DNA from: Ramazzottius varieornatus
Taxonomy: Eukaryota; Tardigrada; Eutardigrada; Parachela; Ramazzottiidae
DNA length: 64,000 bases
Assembly (NCBI GenBank): GCA_001949185.1
Contig: BDGG01000001.1
Span: 5,661,478-5,725,477, forward strand
Direction of reading: 5' to 3'
Shown piece after piece: positions 1 to 11,426 of this stretch; the first letter of the stretch is position 1, and the number at the start of each line of letters is the position of its first letter. The notes under the pieces are model-generated. The model was not told the origin of the DNA. It did no database searches and saw only the letters and a program-made list of their open reading frames with translations. A program made the position numbers and the translations under genes.

Positions 1-75
1 CCAGGCGCGTGTACCGTTGTTTCTTCTTATGGTTTTGACAGTGGAGGTTTTCTTGTAATTTCGAAACTATTACAG

Positions 76-3000
76 GTGTGAAGACCAACATACCTTTTAT
101 CCTGAACGTGATCAACCATGAAAAGTTCAAAGCCGGCGCGTTGGACACTTCCTTCCTCGACGAGCATCCTGAGCTCTTCCAGCTCAACACTGGGCAAGAT
201 CGCGCCAGTAAGCTCATCCACTACCTGGCTAATGTGATGGTCAACGGACCCATGACACCTTTCGGCAACAAGCAGCTCCTGCCAGCCTCCATCACACCCA
301 CTGTGCCTTCCTACGAGTTCCACAACGCTACTGAAGGCTGGCGAGATGTTCTCAAGCAACAAGGACCTCAGGGACTGGCTAAAAAGATCAGACAGCATAA
401 GCAGCTTCTTTTGACCGACACCACACTTCGCGACGCCCATCAAGTAAGCTCTTCCTTGAAAAACTGATCATGAAACGGTTCGCTGAACATGAATCAGAAA
501 TTAGGATTGAAAGATCTTATATTCTGCCATTTTCTAAAGGATATGGCTACAGTCACCGCCTAAAAGTTTAAAGCCACCGCCTTTGATAAATTCCAATGTA
601 ACTGACTAAATTTGGGAAACCACGGAAGAAAAATATTTTCCTAAGCTACAGTCGTCGCCTCGGAAATATTTGGTCTAACGTTCACCCGATTGTTGATCCG
701 GGATATATCTTGCTTCAAATAGCTTATCTGCATGGCGGCGAAGTTCGACCGGTAACAGTTAGGTTTGCCAAAGTTCATCGGCAGCTGCCTGGTACGAACC
801 AGTGCGGATCAGTGGTCTGCTCATACAGGGCGGAGATTCTCGAGACGTGGGTATCTCGCGAACACCATGTTCTGTGATGATCGGGCCCGGCGTTAGTGGC
901 TGCATACCTTGTTTGAGAGCGAAGTCCATTCCTTTTCCTCGTAGAAGAGGTCTGACGATCTTACTAACCGAAAAGCCGTCATGCGTAGGACTGTGGACCA
1001 GTCTGTACCCATCCGCAACCGCTCGGTAGCATGTCTAACTGGCCGATTCTTGGCTGGAAAGGCCGATCTGCTTTTGCGCGTCCCCCCCCCCTTGTCGAAT
1101 CTCAAAAACGACAATGAAAGGCGGTGACCGACGATCTAAGGCGGTGTGGCATTAATTAGTCAAATCCAGAAAAAAGGCGTTGTCAATAGCTTTTTAGGCG
1201 GGTCGAGGTGCTCTCTACCCCGAAAAACGGTCTTATCGAGTTCGTTTGCCCAATAAGTCGTTTCATCAGAAAATGACAGGAGTAGAAAGGTTTGTTTGTG
1301 AAGAAATTCATGGAAAGTTACAAAATTCTCGTGAAATTTTCTTGATCAGAAAATTCAGATGTATATACTGTACAGCTGCTTCTTTTTTTGTTAGAGTTTG
1401 TTGGCAACGAGAGTGAGGACTTACGATATGAAGCGCATCGCGCCCTTTGTCTCATCGACCATGCCACAGCTCTTCTCGATGGAGAACTGGGGTGGCGCCA
1501 CCTTCGACGTGGCCATGCGTTTCCTGTATGAGTGCCCATGGGAGCGTCTTCGAACGCTCTCCGCTGCCACACCCAACATTTTAACCCAGTGCCTGGTCCG
1601 AGGAGCCAATGGTGTCGGATACACGTCGTACCCCGACAATGCTATCTTCAAGTTCGTATGAATGACCCAGGACAAACCACCGTAACAGTTGGGTCTAGGG
1701 ACGTCGGCAACAAATAACGAACTCACTATGATCGCTTTCCCAAATGGCGCACGCTGCCGGCCAGTAGTAATGAAAACGTGCGCCACTTGACAGTTCGACA
1801 GAATCGCGTTCCTAAGTGGCGCACGCTCTCAGCTAATAACAATGCATGCGTGCGCCATTTGAAATGAAGGCCCAGGTGAAATCGTTCACCGACGTCCTAT
1901 TTTGAGTTAGAGTATGAAAGGTTGTCTGATATGGCATGGTTTGTTTGTAGGTTCTGCGATGTGGCGCACAGGAATGGTATGGACATTTTCCGGGTCTTCG
2001 ACGCATTGAACTACTTGCCCAACTTGACGATGGGAATTGAGGCTGCTGGGAAGTCAGGAGCCGTGGTGGAAGGTGCTATTGCCTACAGTGGGGATATCAG
2101 CGACCCGAGGAAGAAAAAGTACACGTTGGAGTACTACATGCAGCTGGCCGATGAGCTGATCAAGACTGGCATCCACATCCTCTGTATCAAGGGTACGTTA
2201 CGTTTCGGAAACAGTCTTCAGCTTTTTCCTCGCCAGCCAACATTCGCAGAAGCTAACCGCTTTCCTCTTCCGTGTTCTAGACATGGCTGGATTGCTGAAA
2301 CCGGTGGCCGCGAAGAGACTTATCGGAAGTCTAAGGGAGAAGTACCCGGACATTCCCATCCATGTCCATACTCACGACACGGCTGGCGCAGGTACTCGTA
2401 CTGTTTTTTAGGCTTTCAAGTGTCGCGATGACGGAAATCCTACAAGTTTTGCTCTGCCTTAATATTTCGCGATAGAAGTGGTAGGCTGACACCGGTACAG
2501 CTCTTGACATTGGCGAAAATATGCCGCATTAACTTTAGTGGGTATTAATTTTTCTCTACAGGTGTTGCAACGTTGCTGGCATGTTCCGAGGCTGGTGCTG
2601 ATATCGTTGACGTGGCGGTGGACTCCATGTCCGGCATGACTTCTCAGCCAAGCATGGGTGCCGTCGTAGCTGCCCTCCAGGACACAGAACGTTCGACTGG
2701 TCTGAACCTCGAGCGAGTTCACGAGTACTCGGCCTACTGGGAACAGACTCGCATGCTCTACGCACCCTTCGAGTGCGCTGTCACCATGAAGACTGGTAAC
2801 TCTGACGTGTACGACAATGAAATTCCTGGTGGGCAGTACACCAACCTCCAGTTCCAGGTAGAATATTGAAAAAAATTTCCCCTTTCAAAAAGAAAACAAA
2901 TATTTTTTGCTTTGCTGTTGCGAATATTTGAAGATGTTTTCGTCCGCAGTTCTTTCGTTGTATGCATTCTATTCAACTTTTTTCAACGTATGTGTCTTGT

Positions 3001-4367
3001 TTGACAGGCTTTCAGTCTAGGGTTGGGTGACCAGTTTGAGGAAGTCAAGAAGCGGTACAGGGAGGCCAATCTGCTGCTGGGCGACATCGTCAAGGTGACA
3101 CCGACGTCCAAGGTGGTGGGAGACTTGGCCCAGTTCATGGTCCAGAACAAGCTGGATGGAAAGGCTGTCCAGGAGAAGGCGGGCGACTTGAGCTTCCCCA
3201 GCTCGGTTATTGAGTACTTGCAGGGACATTTGGGAGTTCCACCGGGCGGATTCCCGGAACCGTTCAGAAGTAAAGTCCTCAAAGACCTACCGAAGGTACG
3301 TCAAAAAATTGTGCTTTTTCCGTTCATATCGGTTTCCAGCACGAGTACCTTCAAATTACTGTACTAGCAAAACGCTGTTCAACCTCCTACATACTTCTTT
3401 AAGTTCGGCCGTTTTTCTGCATTAATTTTGACTGCTTGCTTGAATTAGGGGGTTGAGGGTCCTTTTTGTTAGGTTTCGGGTCGGCGCGGAGCGGAAATGC
3501 CACCGCTGGATTTCGAGAAGCTCCACCAGGAACTGCAGGACAAGTTCGGTCGTCGCATCGATGCCGAGACGGACGTCATGTCCGCTGCCATGTACCCGAA
3601 GGTGGCCGAAGAGTATTTTCAGTTCAGGAACCAGTACGGACCAGTGGACACCCTCGCTACTCGCATTTTCTTGCTTGGACCCAAAGTCGGCGAAGAGTTC
3701 AACGTAAGCCACAAACCATTTTTGTTTTGCTGGAAGTGAAGAAAAATGGGATGGAACGCCATGGGACAGGCTCGATAATCCATAGTTTTCAGTCAAGCAA
3801 GATTTTGGGAAGTCTTACCTTGCTCAGTGTACAACTTTGGTCATCTACGTCACGTCAGAAAGCCCAAGAAGCGCGCGTATAACTCGTGACGTATGGTGAG
3901 CAAACTAAGACCTTGCTCCGCGTACGGTTTTCTATTGGAATAGGATCTAAGAATTTTGTGGTGTGTTACAGGTTGAGATCGAACAAGGCAAGATTCTTCA
4001 TTTCAAAGTGCTGGCCATCGGTGACGTCTCGGACCGTGGCGACCGCGAAGTCTTCTTCGAGATGAACGGGCAGTTCCGGTCGACGTACATTCGCGACGCC
4101 AAGGCCAAGAAGAGCGCCGATATCCGCCCCAAGATGCAGAAAGGTAAGCGCGAGCATGTGGGCAGTCCCATGATGGGCACCATCCTGGAAGTACCCGTCA
4201 AGGAAGGCGACACCGTCGAGAAGGGCCAAGCGGTGGCCGTGCTCAGTGCCATGAAGATGGAGATGGTCGTTCAAGCACCATTCAACGGCAAGATCAGTCG
4301 CGTCCATATCACGCCGAACGCCAAGGTGGAAGCTGATGACTTGCTGGTGGAAATGTCAGCTTCTTGA
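76..4367 (+). CDS. PC: Pyruvate carboxylase, 3' part (8 exons)
   Basis: Biotin-dependent mitochondrial enzyme that carboxylates pyruvate to oxaloacetate (anaplerosis, gluconeogenesis). Exons read at 76-443, 1395-1651, 1951-2192, 2281-2391, 2562-2857, 3008-3295, 3473-3703 and 3972-4367; all splice sites are GT-AG and all phases agree. The first visible exon starts at the end of the biotin-carboxylase domain (SIRGVKTNI-like region of other PCs). The carboxyltransferase domain follows, with [33 protein letters not shown] and the metal-binding [11 protein letters not shown]. The biotinyl domain ends the protein with the biotin-accepting Lys in SAMKMEM. Stop TGA at 4365; AATAAA at 4403-4408. The 5' exons lie outside the window. 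Intron 1 (444-1394) carries only scattered CACCGCC motifs in both orientations; intron 2 carries two hairpin repeats. No damage is seen, so this is an ordinary functional housekeeping gene. Confidence 0.97.
1743..1860. repeat. Two tandem hairpin repeats in PC intron 2
   Basis: Two stem-loops (1743-1788 and 1814-1860), starts 71 bases apart. Each has a stem of the type AAGTGGCGCACGCT paired with its complement AGCGTGCGCCACTT around a loop of about 20 bases. They belong to the dispersed hairpin family also seen at 9024, 26234, 27330, 46405 and 63134. Confidence 0.85.
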
Positions 4368-4402
4368 GAAAGAGAAGAAGTTTTTTGCCATATTTCATGC
4401 TC

Positions 4403-4408
4403 AATAAA
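4403..4408 (+). promoter_or_regulatory. Poly(A) signal of pyruvate carboxylase
   Basis: Canonical AATAAA 36 bases after the stop codon of the pyruvate carboxylase gene. Confidence 0.8.
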
Positions 4409-4812
4409 AGATGCAATATTGCTTCCAACGATTCAGTCTTGCCTTTCGCTATGCATACCTTGCTGTGTCTTCCTGTGCCAATTTTTAACCCGTATTTTAT
4501 TTTATTGTACTCCTTGCTGAGTGTGCTGTAATCTGTAATCTCGCTTGATGCTTCGGTTGATGACCGGAAGGTTCTGGTTTTAATTTGACGTTCCAGTTTC
4601 ACCACTTTCTGACAAAGTGCTCGTCCATGTTTTCAAGCTTTCCCACTTTTTGCTCACCTCGGTGATGTTTCATTCTCACTGTATCCACCGGCAAACCATT
4701 CATAAGAAGAAAAATGACTTGTAAGGAAAATGTACCGGGAAAGAACAGACACGAAAGATGACAATAGCGAACACGAGACCAATGAAACAAGAATGGAAAA
4801 ATAAGAAGAAAA

Positions 4813-5733
4813 TTAGCGACAACTTCTTGCAGACCGACTTCGTGCCGAGCGACTTCTTGCAGCGCTCCTTCTCTGCGACCTGCTCCGGTGTTGCGAGTGA
4901 GACCGCGTCCTCTGCGATCGACGCCGGGGTTGCACGGAACGTGATGGGGTCCTCTGCGACCGCCGCCGCCGCGGTTGCTGTATGCGCGACCGGGATCGAG
5001 AGCTTCGACGGCTCTGCGAGCGAGCTGAAGTTGGTCGCCGGGAGCGGGACCGTGGTGGAAGGGGAGAGCGGCAGTATGACACATTCCGCTGGTAGATGGA
5101 GTAGATCTTTATTCTGACGCGGTAGTGCTGGTGACGCTCAACCTTGACGCTCCACTCCACCCGAATATGCCATACTACGTTGGAGGTGCTCCCAAAACAC
5201 CACAGTTCGTCGGTGAACTCCCGGGTCCCTCTCTTGGGCATCTTGTGCTCCATGAACTGAAACACCAAGAACGTTAACCTTCCAGCACGTCCAAGACAGG
5301 TCCTGAAACACCATCTTTCGCAGTGAGGGTATAGCCTATCTATGGCCTCGCCCACGGCATGTGCAACGTCCAGCTCGCTGTCCGGATCGGCCTCCAGACT
5401 GACATAACTGCCCGACGGAGGACTGAGCATCCGGTGTTCCTCGTTGCGATCGGAGAATGGCCTAGACAACCTCGGGTCGAAGACCTGTCGTCCTTTGGTG
5501 ACATGAAGACTTAGTGTCATCCGTCGGGTGGTGACTGCGGCCGTCCGCGTCATATGGTATGCATGGCGCCAAAACCGCGGATCGCACCTGTTGTTGCCGC
5601 GCAGGTAGCCCAGGGAAATCTGACGACGGAAACCAAGAGTGATGGCTTCAGACTCTCGTTCCCCTTTCAGCGCCGCAGTCACGTCGTTGAACCGGCTGTC
5701 CTCCGATGAGATTGTGTACGGTCTTATGGCCAT
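4813..5733 (-). CDS. Unrecognised protein with RS-rich C-terminal tail
   Basis: An uninterrupted frame of 306 codons from ATG at 5733 to TAA at 4813-4815. I do not recognise the first ~220 residues (they start MAIRPYTISSEDSRF); they show no signal peptide or membrane segment. The last ~80 residues are dense in Arg-Ser dipeptides (RSRSRR, RSSRSRSR, SRSQRRS), like the RS domains of splicing factors or a basic nucleic-acid-binding tail. The frame stays open further 5', where a good acceptor (pyrimidine tract ending CAG near 5742) suggests an upstream exon. TTTATT near 4500 could be its poly(A) signal on the minus strand. It lies tail-to-tail with pyruvate carboxylase and starts next to a transposon remnant, so it could be a host gene or part of an unrecognised mobile element. 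The tail is encoded by short GC-rich repeats that could also be simple-repeat expansion. Confidence 0.5.
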   Translation of the reverse strand: MAIRPYTISSEDSRFNDVTAALKGERESEAITLGFRRQISLGYLRGNNRCDPRFWRHAYHMTRTAAVTTRRMTLSLHVTKGRQVFDPRLSRPFSDRNEEHRMLSPPSGSYVSLEADPDSELDVAHAVGEAIDRLYPHCERWCFRTCLGRAGRLTFLVFQFMEHKMPKRGTREFTDELWCFGSTSNVVWHIRVEWSVKVERHQHYRVRIKIYSIYQRNVSYCRSPLPPRSRSRRPTSARSQSRRSSRSRSRIQQPRRRRSQRTPSRSVQPRRRSQRTRSHSQHRSRSQRRSAARSRSARSRSARSCR

Positions 5734-5871
5734 CAAGATGTCGCTGTCCAGAAAGACAGAAGGAAAGGAAGACGGACGAATCCGGCCAATGAAGGAAGGG
5801 ACACACAGATGCAAAGATGGAAATATCAGCTAAGCAGGCCGAGCGAAGCAATTCATTTCATTCGATATTCA

Positions 5872-7375
5872 TTTCACGATCGGCCCAAAGACTTCTTGCA
5901 GCGTGAGGAAAAGAACTGGGAGAAACTTTCGAGTACCTGGAGACCGTATAGCTGTGGGTCATCGGGTTCTCTGATCGGGTGAGTGCCAAAACATGCTCTG
6001 CGCCGACAAAATCCAGAGTTCGACCTGGACGCATCTCATATTCGAAGCCCGATTGGTCTGCGTTCCATAGACAGTCCATTCCCTAGGATTGAATGCGTGA
6101 TCTAACTAGAGCAACGCATTCATCCGCACTTTTCTTCATTTCCGATTTGTTTTTGAGGTACTTTCAGTGACGAACTTCGCGATCTTCCTGTCACAAATGC
6201 CATGGTGTCTACAAGAGAGAACAATAGGATGACATTTCGCTTGATAGTGTCCGTACTTGTTTCTCGACTCACACATACCGTTTGAATTTCGCAACCCACC
6301 GAGACGAAGCCGTAAAGCCAACCAGACCGATTTCTCGGTTTGCTGTGTTTGCCCATCGCTGGATGTCCATGTCTTTTATGACGTGAGGTTGCTGCTTAGC
6401 GAGGAAGAACTGTTTTCCCGTTTCCAAACGTATCGCTTTCAGCTCATCGATTCGTGAACCTCCTTCGGCTAACTGTCGCTTCCATTCGATCAGCTGACGT
6501 TAACTAGTGACCTTCTTAAAATTCGTCTAAACGCTGGACAGACAGTGACGCTTCTTGGTGACTGGCTCAGTTCAGAAATTCACGGCCCGTTTCTTGTAGT
6601 CAACGTCGGCTGCTTGGTCAAATGGAACTCTGGGATCCGGTATTGTAGGGAAGAACAGCTCGCGCGACGACGGCTCGGTTTCGTTGGATGGAGGTTCGTA
6701 GTTCGTGAGACGGTCGTCTGCAGCAGCCTCGAAACCATCTTCGGTATGACTATTCAGCGGGTTGGTTTCAGCAATGGACTTTTGCGACTCATCGAATGTC
6801 GAAAAGTTATTCGGCACCTCGTATTGCAAGTCCTCCTCGGTAGCCAAGACTGGACAGCCACCCTGGCTGATATGAGTGTCCAGAAATCCTAAAAGAACAA
6901 AATCAACCCGTATATTCCACAGTGCGAACATCAGCGGTAATAATTAGTACCTATGATGAGCGTCTTCAACAACTGATCTGTTGCACTTGGAGTGTCCCTT
7001 GACTGGAAGTGCTGTTCGTATTCCGTCTCCAGAGGCTTGAGGATGTTCATAGGATTGACGGAATCCATATCGACAGTTGCTCGGGTTATGAAGAAGCAGA
7101 AGAAGATGGAAGAATGTCTACGGTATACATCAGCAAGCGCACCGTTTTGGTGAACATCAGCTGATCTTACGCGATACAGTGAAGTTTAGTCAATCAACAC
7201 GCCAATCAACCATCACGTAATTAAACCTCTCGATTAACGGAACAGCCATGTACCGCCCAGATTCTGACGTCACTTCCGCTGGTTGCTGTGTCTTCCAGGA
7301 TTTTCTTCCGCCGATTCCGCCTGTCTCAGTCGATGGAGAAAGCTCTCCTCTACCTTTCTACCGTCTCAGTTTCTG
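5872..7375 (-). mobile_element. Decayed DDE_1-type transposon, copy A (3' truncated)
   Basis: Related to the element at 51059-53354. Exon 1 (7068-6951) starts MDSVNPMNILKPLE, as in copy B (MDSVNPMNVLKLLE), and is followed by an intron at the same site (acceptor at 6889-6890). The second exon has several in-frame stops, among them TGA where copy B has Trp after VDF. Near 6070-5950 the catalytic segment (NADQSGFEYEMRPGRTL, HSYTV) is still readable. Homology ends near 5872, so the DDE C-terminal half and Cys cluster are missing. The outer end near 7255-7375 matches the terminal inverted repeat of copies B and C (for example GACGTCACTTCCGC). A dead copy. Confidence 0.8.
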
Positions 7376-8257
7376 AATCAAGACGAGAGGACAGTGCCAA
7401 TCCCCCCGCAAGTTACGGCTTCTGGGTGAGTCCGTTGTAGCCAAGGGCCTCTGTGACCTTGATCACGGCGTAAAGTGAGCAACGCCCTCTAAAGATAGGA
7501 TATGGAAACCTCACAACCTCTGAAATCACTACAGGTTGAAGGTTGCCGTCATTCTCATCACAAACTCGATTTCGAATTAGATGACGTCCTGCGGCAGGGA
7601 ATTGCTAGTTGCCTCATTTGCCGTTTTGTTCCAAGATATACCACGAGGTTGACAAACCGCGGCGTCAAGTTGTCGGGCCTGTAGTTTTGCAGCTTCGCTA
7701 CGCATAATAATATTGTTCTCCTTGTAAGGCGGTGCGCTGATTGCTTGATTCCCGGATTTTTTTCTGCGTCTTGTACTGTAGTGTATTCCCGACTGCAGTG
7801 AATTTATTTGCGATTCCCGAGTTCACAATTCCCGAGTTCACAATTCCATAATCTCCTCTGGCTGAAAGACTCAACGTCTTCCGCTTTTGTAACCCAGTGT
7901 GTATTCGGCCTGGACAAACAGGTAAGAAGGTCGGCCATTAAAGTCTGATAGCCGTTTTACGGAGCAGCGATAACGATAGCGAATTAGCGATAAAGTAGGC
8001 AGCAGCTGATAATCCAGCCTGAATGGGGTGATATCGTCTGACAGTCTACGCCGTTCTTTTTCATACGTGCTCCTCTTTCTTTCATTGGCTTTTGAATCAC
8101 CCGCATCTTTCATTCTTTACAGGAACAACTTACTTATTCCCGACAAGGACGAAAGGACTGTGAAGCCCGTTGCTGCCCAGAATGATAAGACTTACCAGGC
8201 GACGAATCAACATCCATTGCCAGCTGACAGCCATTTGTTCCTGAAAGAGGCATATCC
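7376..8257. other. Intergenic stretch
   Basis: Sequence between transposon copy A and the first PA-TM-RING gene. I see no convincing exon; it should hold that gene's promoter and 5' UTR. A short tandem phrase (ATTCCCGAGTTCACA twice near 7815-7840) is the only pattern noted. Confidence 0.5.
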
Positions 8258-10408
8258 ATGGCTTCTTCCCTTGAAATCTTACTCACAACTCTCACTGTGA
8301 TATGGAGAACCGTCTATTGCGACATTCTGGTGGTAAGAACTGTTTTTTGTTCACGACTTTTGATCGATTATATCATCAGACGGAAAACTGCGAATTAGTC
8401 AGGTTCATTTCGAAAGAAAGCGTAGACCATGTGATTTGCCTGCCCGATTTCTGCCTGATCTGGTCACGTGGGACTAGTTTCTTTCCAGCAGATTTACAGT
8501 TATTTCAAGCTCGTGTCAGAACTGCAGCGGTACCACGTGATCGTTTTCGTGCTTGGCTATACATGACGGTCACGTGCGTCTTCAAGTTGGTAGTGCAATT
8601 ACTGCAGATCTTATTTGCGTGAAGTTTTTACGGCCCCTCTCGAAAACTTCGATCGCGTTCTCGTTGTATCGATTTCACCAGTCTACCGCGTGCCTGAGGC
8701 TGTGCTCTATAAAACGCGTCATATCTGACCTTCGTTTTTTTTCCATAGATCGGAGGACCGAAGAACGACACCATGTACAAATTCGCAGCCATGCCTGCGT
8801 CATTTGGACCGGAAATACCGGGAGAAGGAGTGGAGGGATACCTTATTCTGGCCGAACCCCTGACGGCCTGTCAGTATGTACTCCCTCCACCAGATACCAA
8901 CAACACCTACGACTGGATACTGTTAATTAAGCGCGGCCAGTGCGACTTTGACCGAAAAGTAAGTCTAGAAACTCTTTCATATTTTGAAGCTCCGCAAGCG
9001 AATTCGACAGGATTGTTTTCCACAGTGGCGCACCTTCTTAGTGTTATGGGTTGAAGACGTGCGCCACTTGGGGAAACGATCATGACGAGTTGTTTCTGTC
9101 TCGAAGTGGCGCGTGCTTTCGGTGTTTTTGGCTGAGAGCGCGCACCACGTGGGAAAACGATCGAGTTCCTGAGTCAACATATCATTCTTCCTTTAGTCTT
9201 GTTTTTTTTTCAGTAAAAATATTTGTCCTTGAAGGTTTTGAACGCACAAAGAGCCGGATACGCTGCAGCCATCGTCTATAATAACGGTTCGCAGACGCTC
9301 GTGCCGATGAGTGGCTCGAGGGAGAAAGACATTGGTATTCCCGCTGTTTTCGTCTCATACCGAGACGGCATCTTTCTTTCCGCCGACTTCCTCTATTCAC
9401 CCCTTGTCGACAATCCCTATTACGTGGTAATCACCCCGGAGTATCCAGTGATTAGTCTCAACGCCATCCTTTTGCCGTTTGCGATAGTGGTGGGGATCTG
9501 CTTCTTCGTCCTGACCATGGTGCTTGTAAGTTCACCTCCGTTCTAAGGAAATTATTAGATTAAATGACTTCATATTTCCCTCGGGGCTCATGTTCACTTG
9601 GTGAAAGATGAATAAGACTCAGAAGTCTTGATTGGGCTTTTGCAGGTGGCGAAGTACTGGCGGGACCGTAGACGCAGGAGACGTCATCGTCTGCCTCGGT
9701 CCCAGCTGAAGAAACTGACAATCCGCAAGTTCAAAAAGGGAGAGGGAAATGATGTCTGTGCCATATGCTTGGAGGAATTCGAAGAAGGAGACAAATGCCG
9801 AGTTCTACCCTGTCATCACCGTATGTGAATTTACCCCGATCGATTCGCGCATTCGTGTCATTTTTTTACAGTTTTATTATGATGGTAAATTCTTTCGTGT
9901 GCTTCCAGAGTATCACTGTAAGTGTATCGATCCGTGGCTGTTGAACAACCGCCGCGTCTGTCCGGTGTGCAAGCGCAAAGTGATTCCGGGGGACTCGTCG
10001 GACGACGAAGCGACAGTGCAGAGCTCTAACGTGACGCCTCACAGAAGCTCGAGTAACATCTCAGAGTCGACACCGCTCCTGACAGCTTCACCGCAACCCG
10101 GCCAGTCCAGTCTACCTCTGCAGAACGACATGCTGGTCACACAGGCCAACCCTCCACTCCTCGTCAATGTGGAGTTCCTCAGTGATGATGAGGACTATGA
10201 CGGGGATACGGAAGAAGCACATGACAACGCCGGTATGCTTCACGATGAAGCGTATCCCGCAGCCTGCGGCGTGGTCCATACCGTGCCTGTCACTTTCGAA
10301 GAACTACCGGCGAAGGAGAGCTTGGTGGTTACCGAGACTGTAAAGGTTGAAGAGGAGCCTGATGTACCACTAATCTCTTTGACCGACACAAAAACAGTGA
10401 ATTTATGA
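8258..10408 (+). CDS. PA-TM-RING E3 ubiquitin ligase 1 (RNF13/RNF167-like)
   Basis: Membrane-bound ubiquitin ligase of the endosomal/lysosomal PA-TM-RING family. Exons 8258-8332, 8749-8958, 9235-9525, 9646-9820 and 9909-10408 give 416 residues with phases 0,0,0,1. Exon 1 is a signal peptide (MASSLEILLTTLTVIW). A protease-associated domain follows (about residues 40-150, with CEP-like TACQYVLPPPD and VLNAQRAGYAAAIV). Then come one TM helix (about 169-192), a basic stretch, and a RING-H2 domain from C229 (CAICLEEFEEGDK, LPCHHQYHCKCIDPWL, CPVCKRKV). The acidic, Ser-rich C-terminus resembles that of RNF13. Order and motifs match RNF13 closely, including VLNAQRAGY and QLKKL-type linkers. Intron 2 carries two hairpin repeats. 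Two paralogues lie at 11427 and 60808. Confidence 0.93.
9024..9152. repeat. Two tandem hairpin repeats in RING gene 1 intron
   Basis: Stem-loops at 9024-9070 and about 9104-9150, both of the GTGGCGCAC/GTGCGCCAC family. The second has diverged (GTGGCGCGTGC against GCGCACCAC). They lie between exons 2 and 3 of the first PA-TM-RING gene. Confidence 0.8.
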
Positions 10409-11426
10409 GATTGTCGTTTGACTCACGGTGTACTGTGTGTAGAATAATGGAATTTGAATGTTGTATTTCTTTATAGGTGAGTTTCGGTGAGAACATTTTT
10501 GGCAGCTTCGAATAAGCTGTTGGAGGTTGCGCTCTTTTTTTAGGTCTTCGCTGCAGAGCTTCTGTACATACAGTAGTGTGTAGGTTTAGTAGGGCTTGCT
10601 TGTTTGGTTTCTTCTGCACGGGATCCTTCTCTTTGCCGCTTTCACAACGAAATTGTACAAATTTTAGAGTCGTCACAGCTTATTGATCCAACTAAAGTCA
10701 CTGCCGTAATTGAAACGGGTTCAGTTCGATGTCTAAACGGACTATGTAGAGAGAACCGGCACTGAGTGGAAGTTTTCCCTTGGGTTTGGTTGGCACTGAA
10801 GAACTGGTTTGTCACTTGGTTTTATTTTCACGTTTCCTATGCATAAGAAATGTCGAACGCTGAAACTGACGGTGACGAAGAAGGGTGAGTACAGCTGTAC
10901 AGGACAAGGAAGTGGTCGGCAGATTACAAAAAATCGCTCAACAGCTTCCCACCGTTGTTTACCTCTAATGAGTACACGTATACTTCATGCTGTTATCGAT
11001 ATTTATGCGCGCATGAATTCATGCATGCTGGGTGAGTAAATGGAAAGAAATGGCGGGTTGGCCGTGGGCCATTCCGAACGAAGTCTTCTGGTGTTTTGTT
11101 GTGTAGAGTTGCTCACTGCGATAAAACCTGCTGAACAACAACTGCCTTCGTCGATCTAATGTATAATTATCCAGATGTGCTCTCAACTTTCAAGTTCGCT
11201 TTCTTCGCTTCGAACTTCTGAGAGTCCCCCAATTGATACTCGTTCGAACAGGGCTACCATGCTGTCGACTTCCTCACATTGTTTAAAAGTACACGACCAC
11301 GATGTGATCATCTAGTACATCAGCTGACTACTGTCGAAACTTTCGGAACTAAAATTTAACGTGCGAAGCATCGTGTTCGGATTCAGATTGTCATCCATAC
11401 TGATACTGACGACTAACTGAAGCAAG
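10409..11426. other. Intergenic stretch between two RING genes
   Basis: No convincing gene. A short open segment from ATG at 10850 running into GGTGAGTAC near 10885 could be a small 5' exon, but nothing downstream joins to it clearly. The 3' UTR of RING gene 1 and promoter of RING gene 2 must be here. Confidence 0.4.

Noticed and set aside
550-1145. Possible MITE in PC intron 1 bounded by CACCGCC/GGCGGTG motifs
   Set aside because: The inverted match is short and broken, and I could not define termini or a target duplication.
4758-5117. Open plus-strand frame opposite the RS-rich tail
   Set aside because: It is the antisense of the RS-repeat region; low-complexity Ala/Ser-rich product without start context or splice signals.
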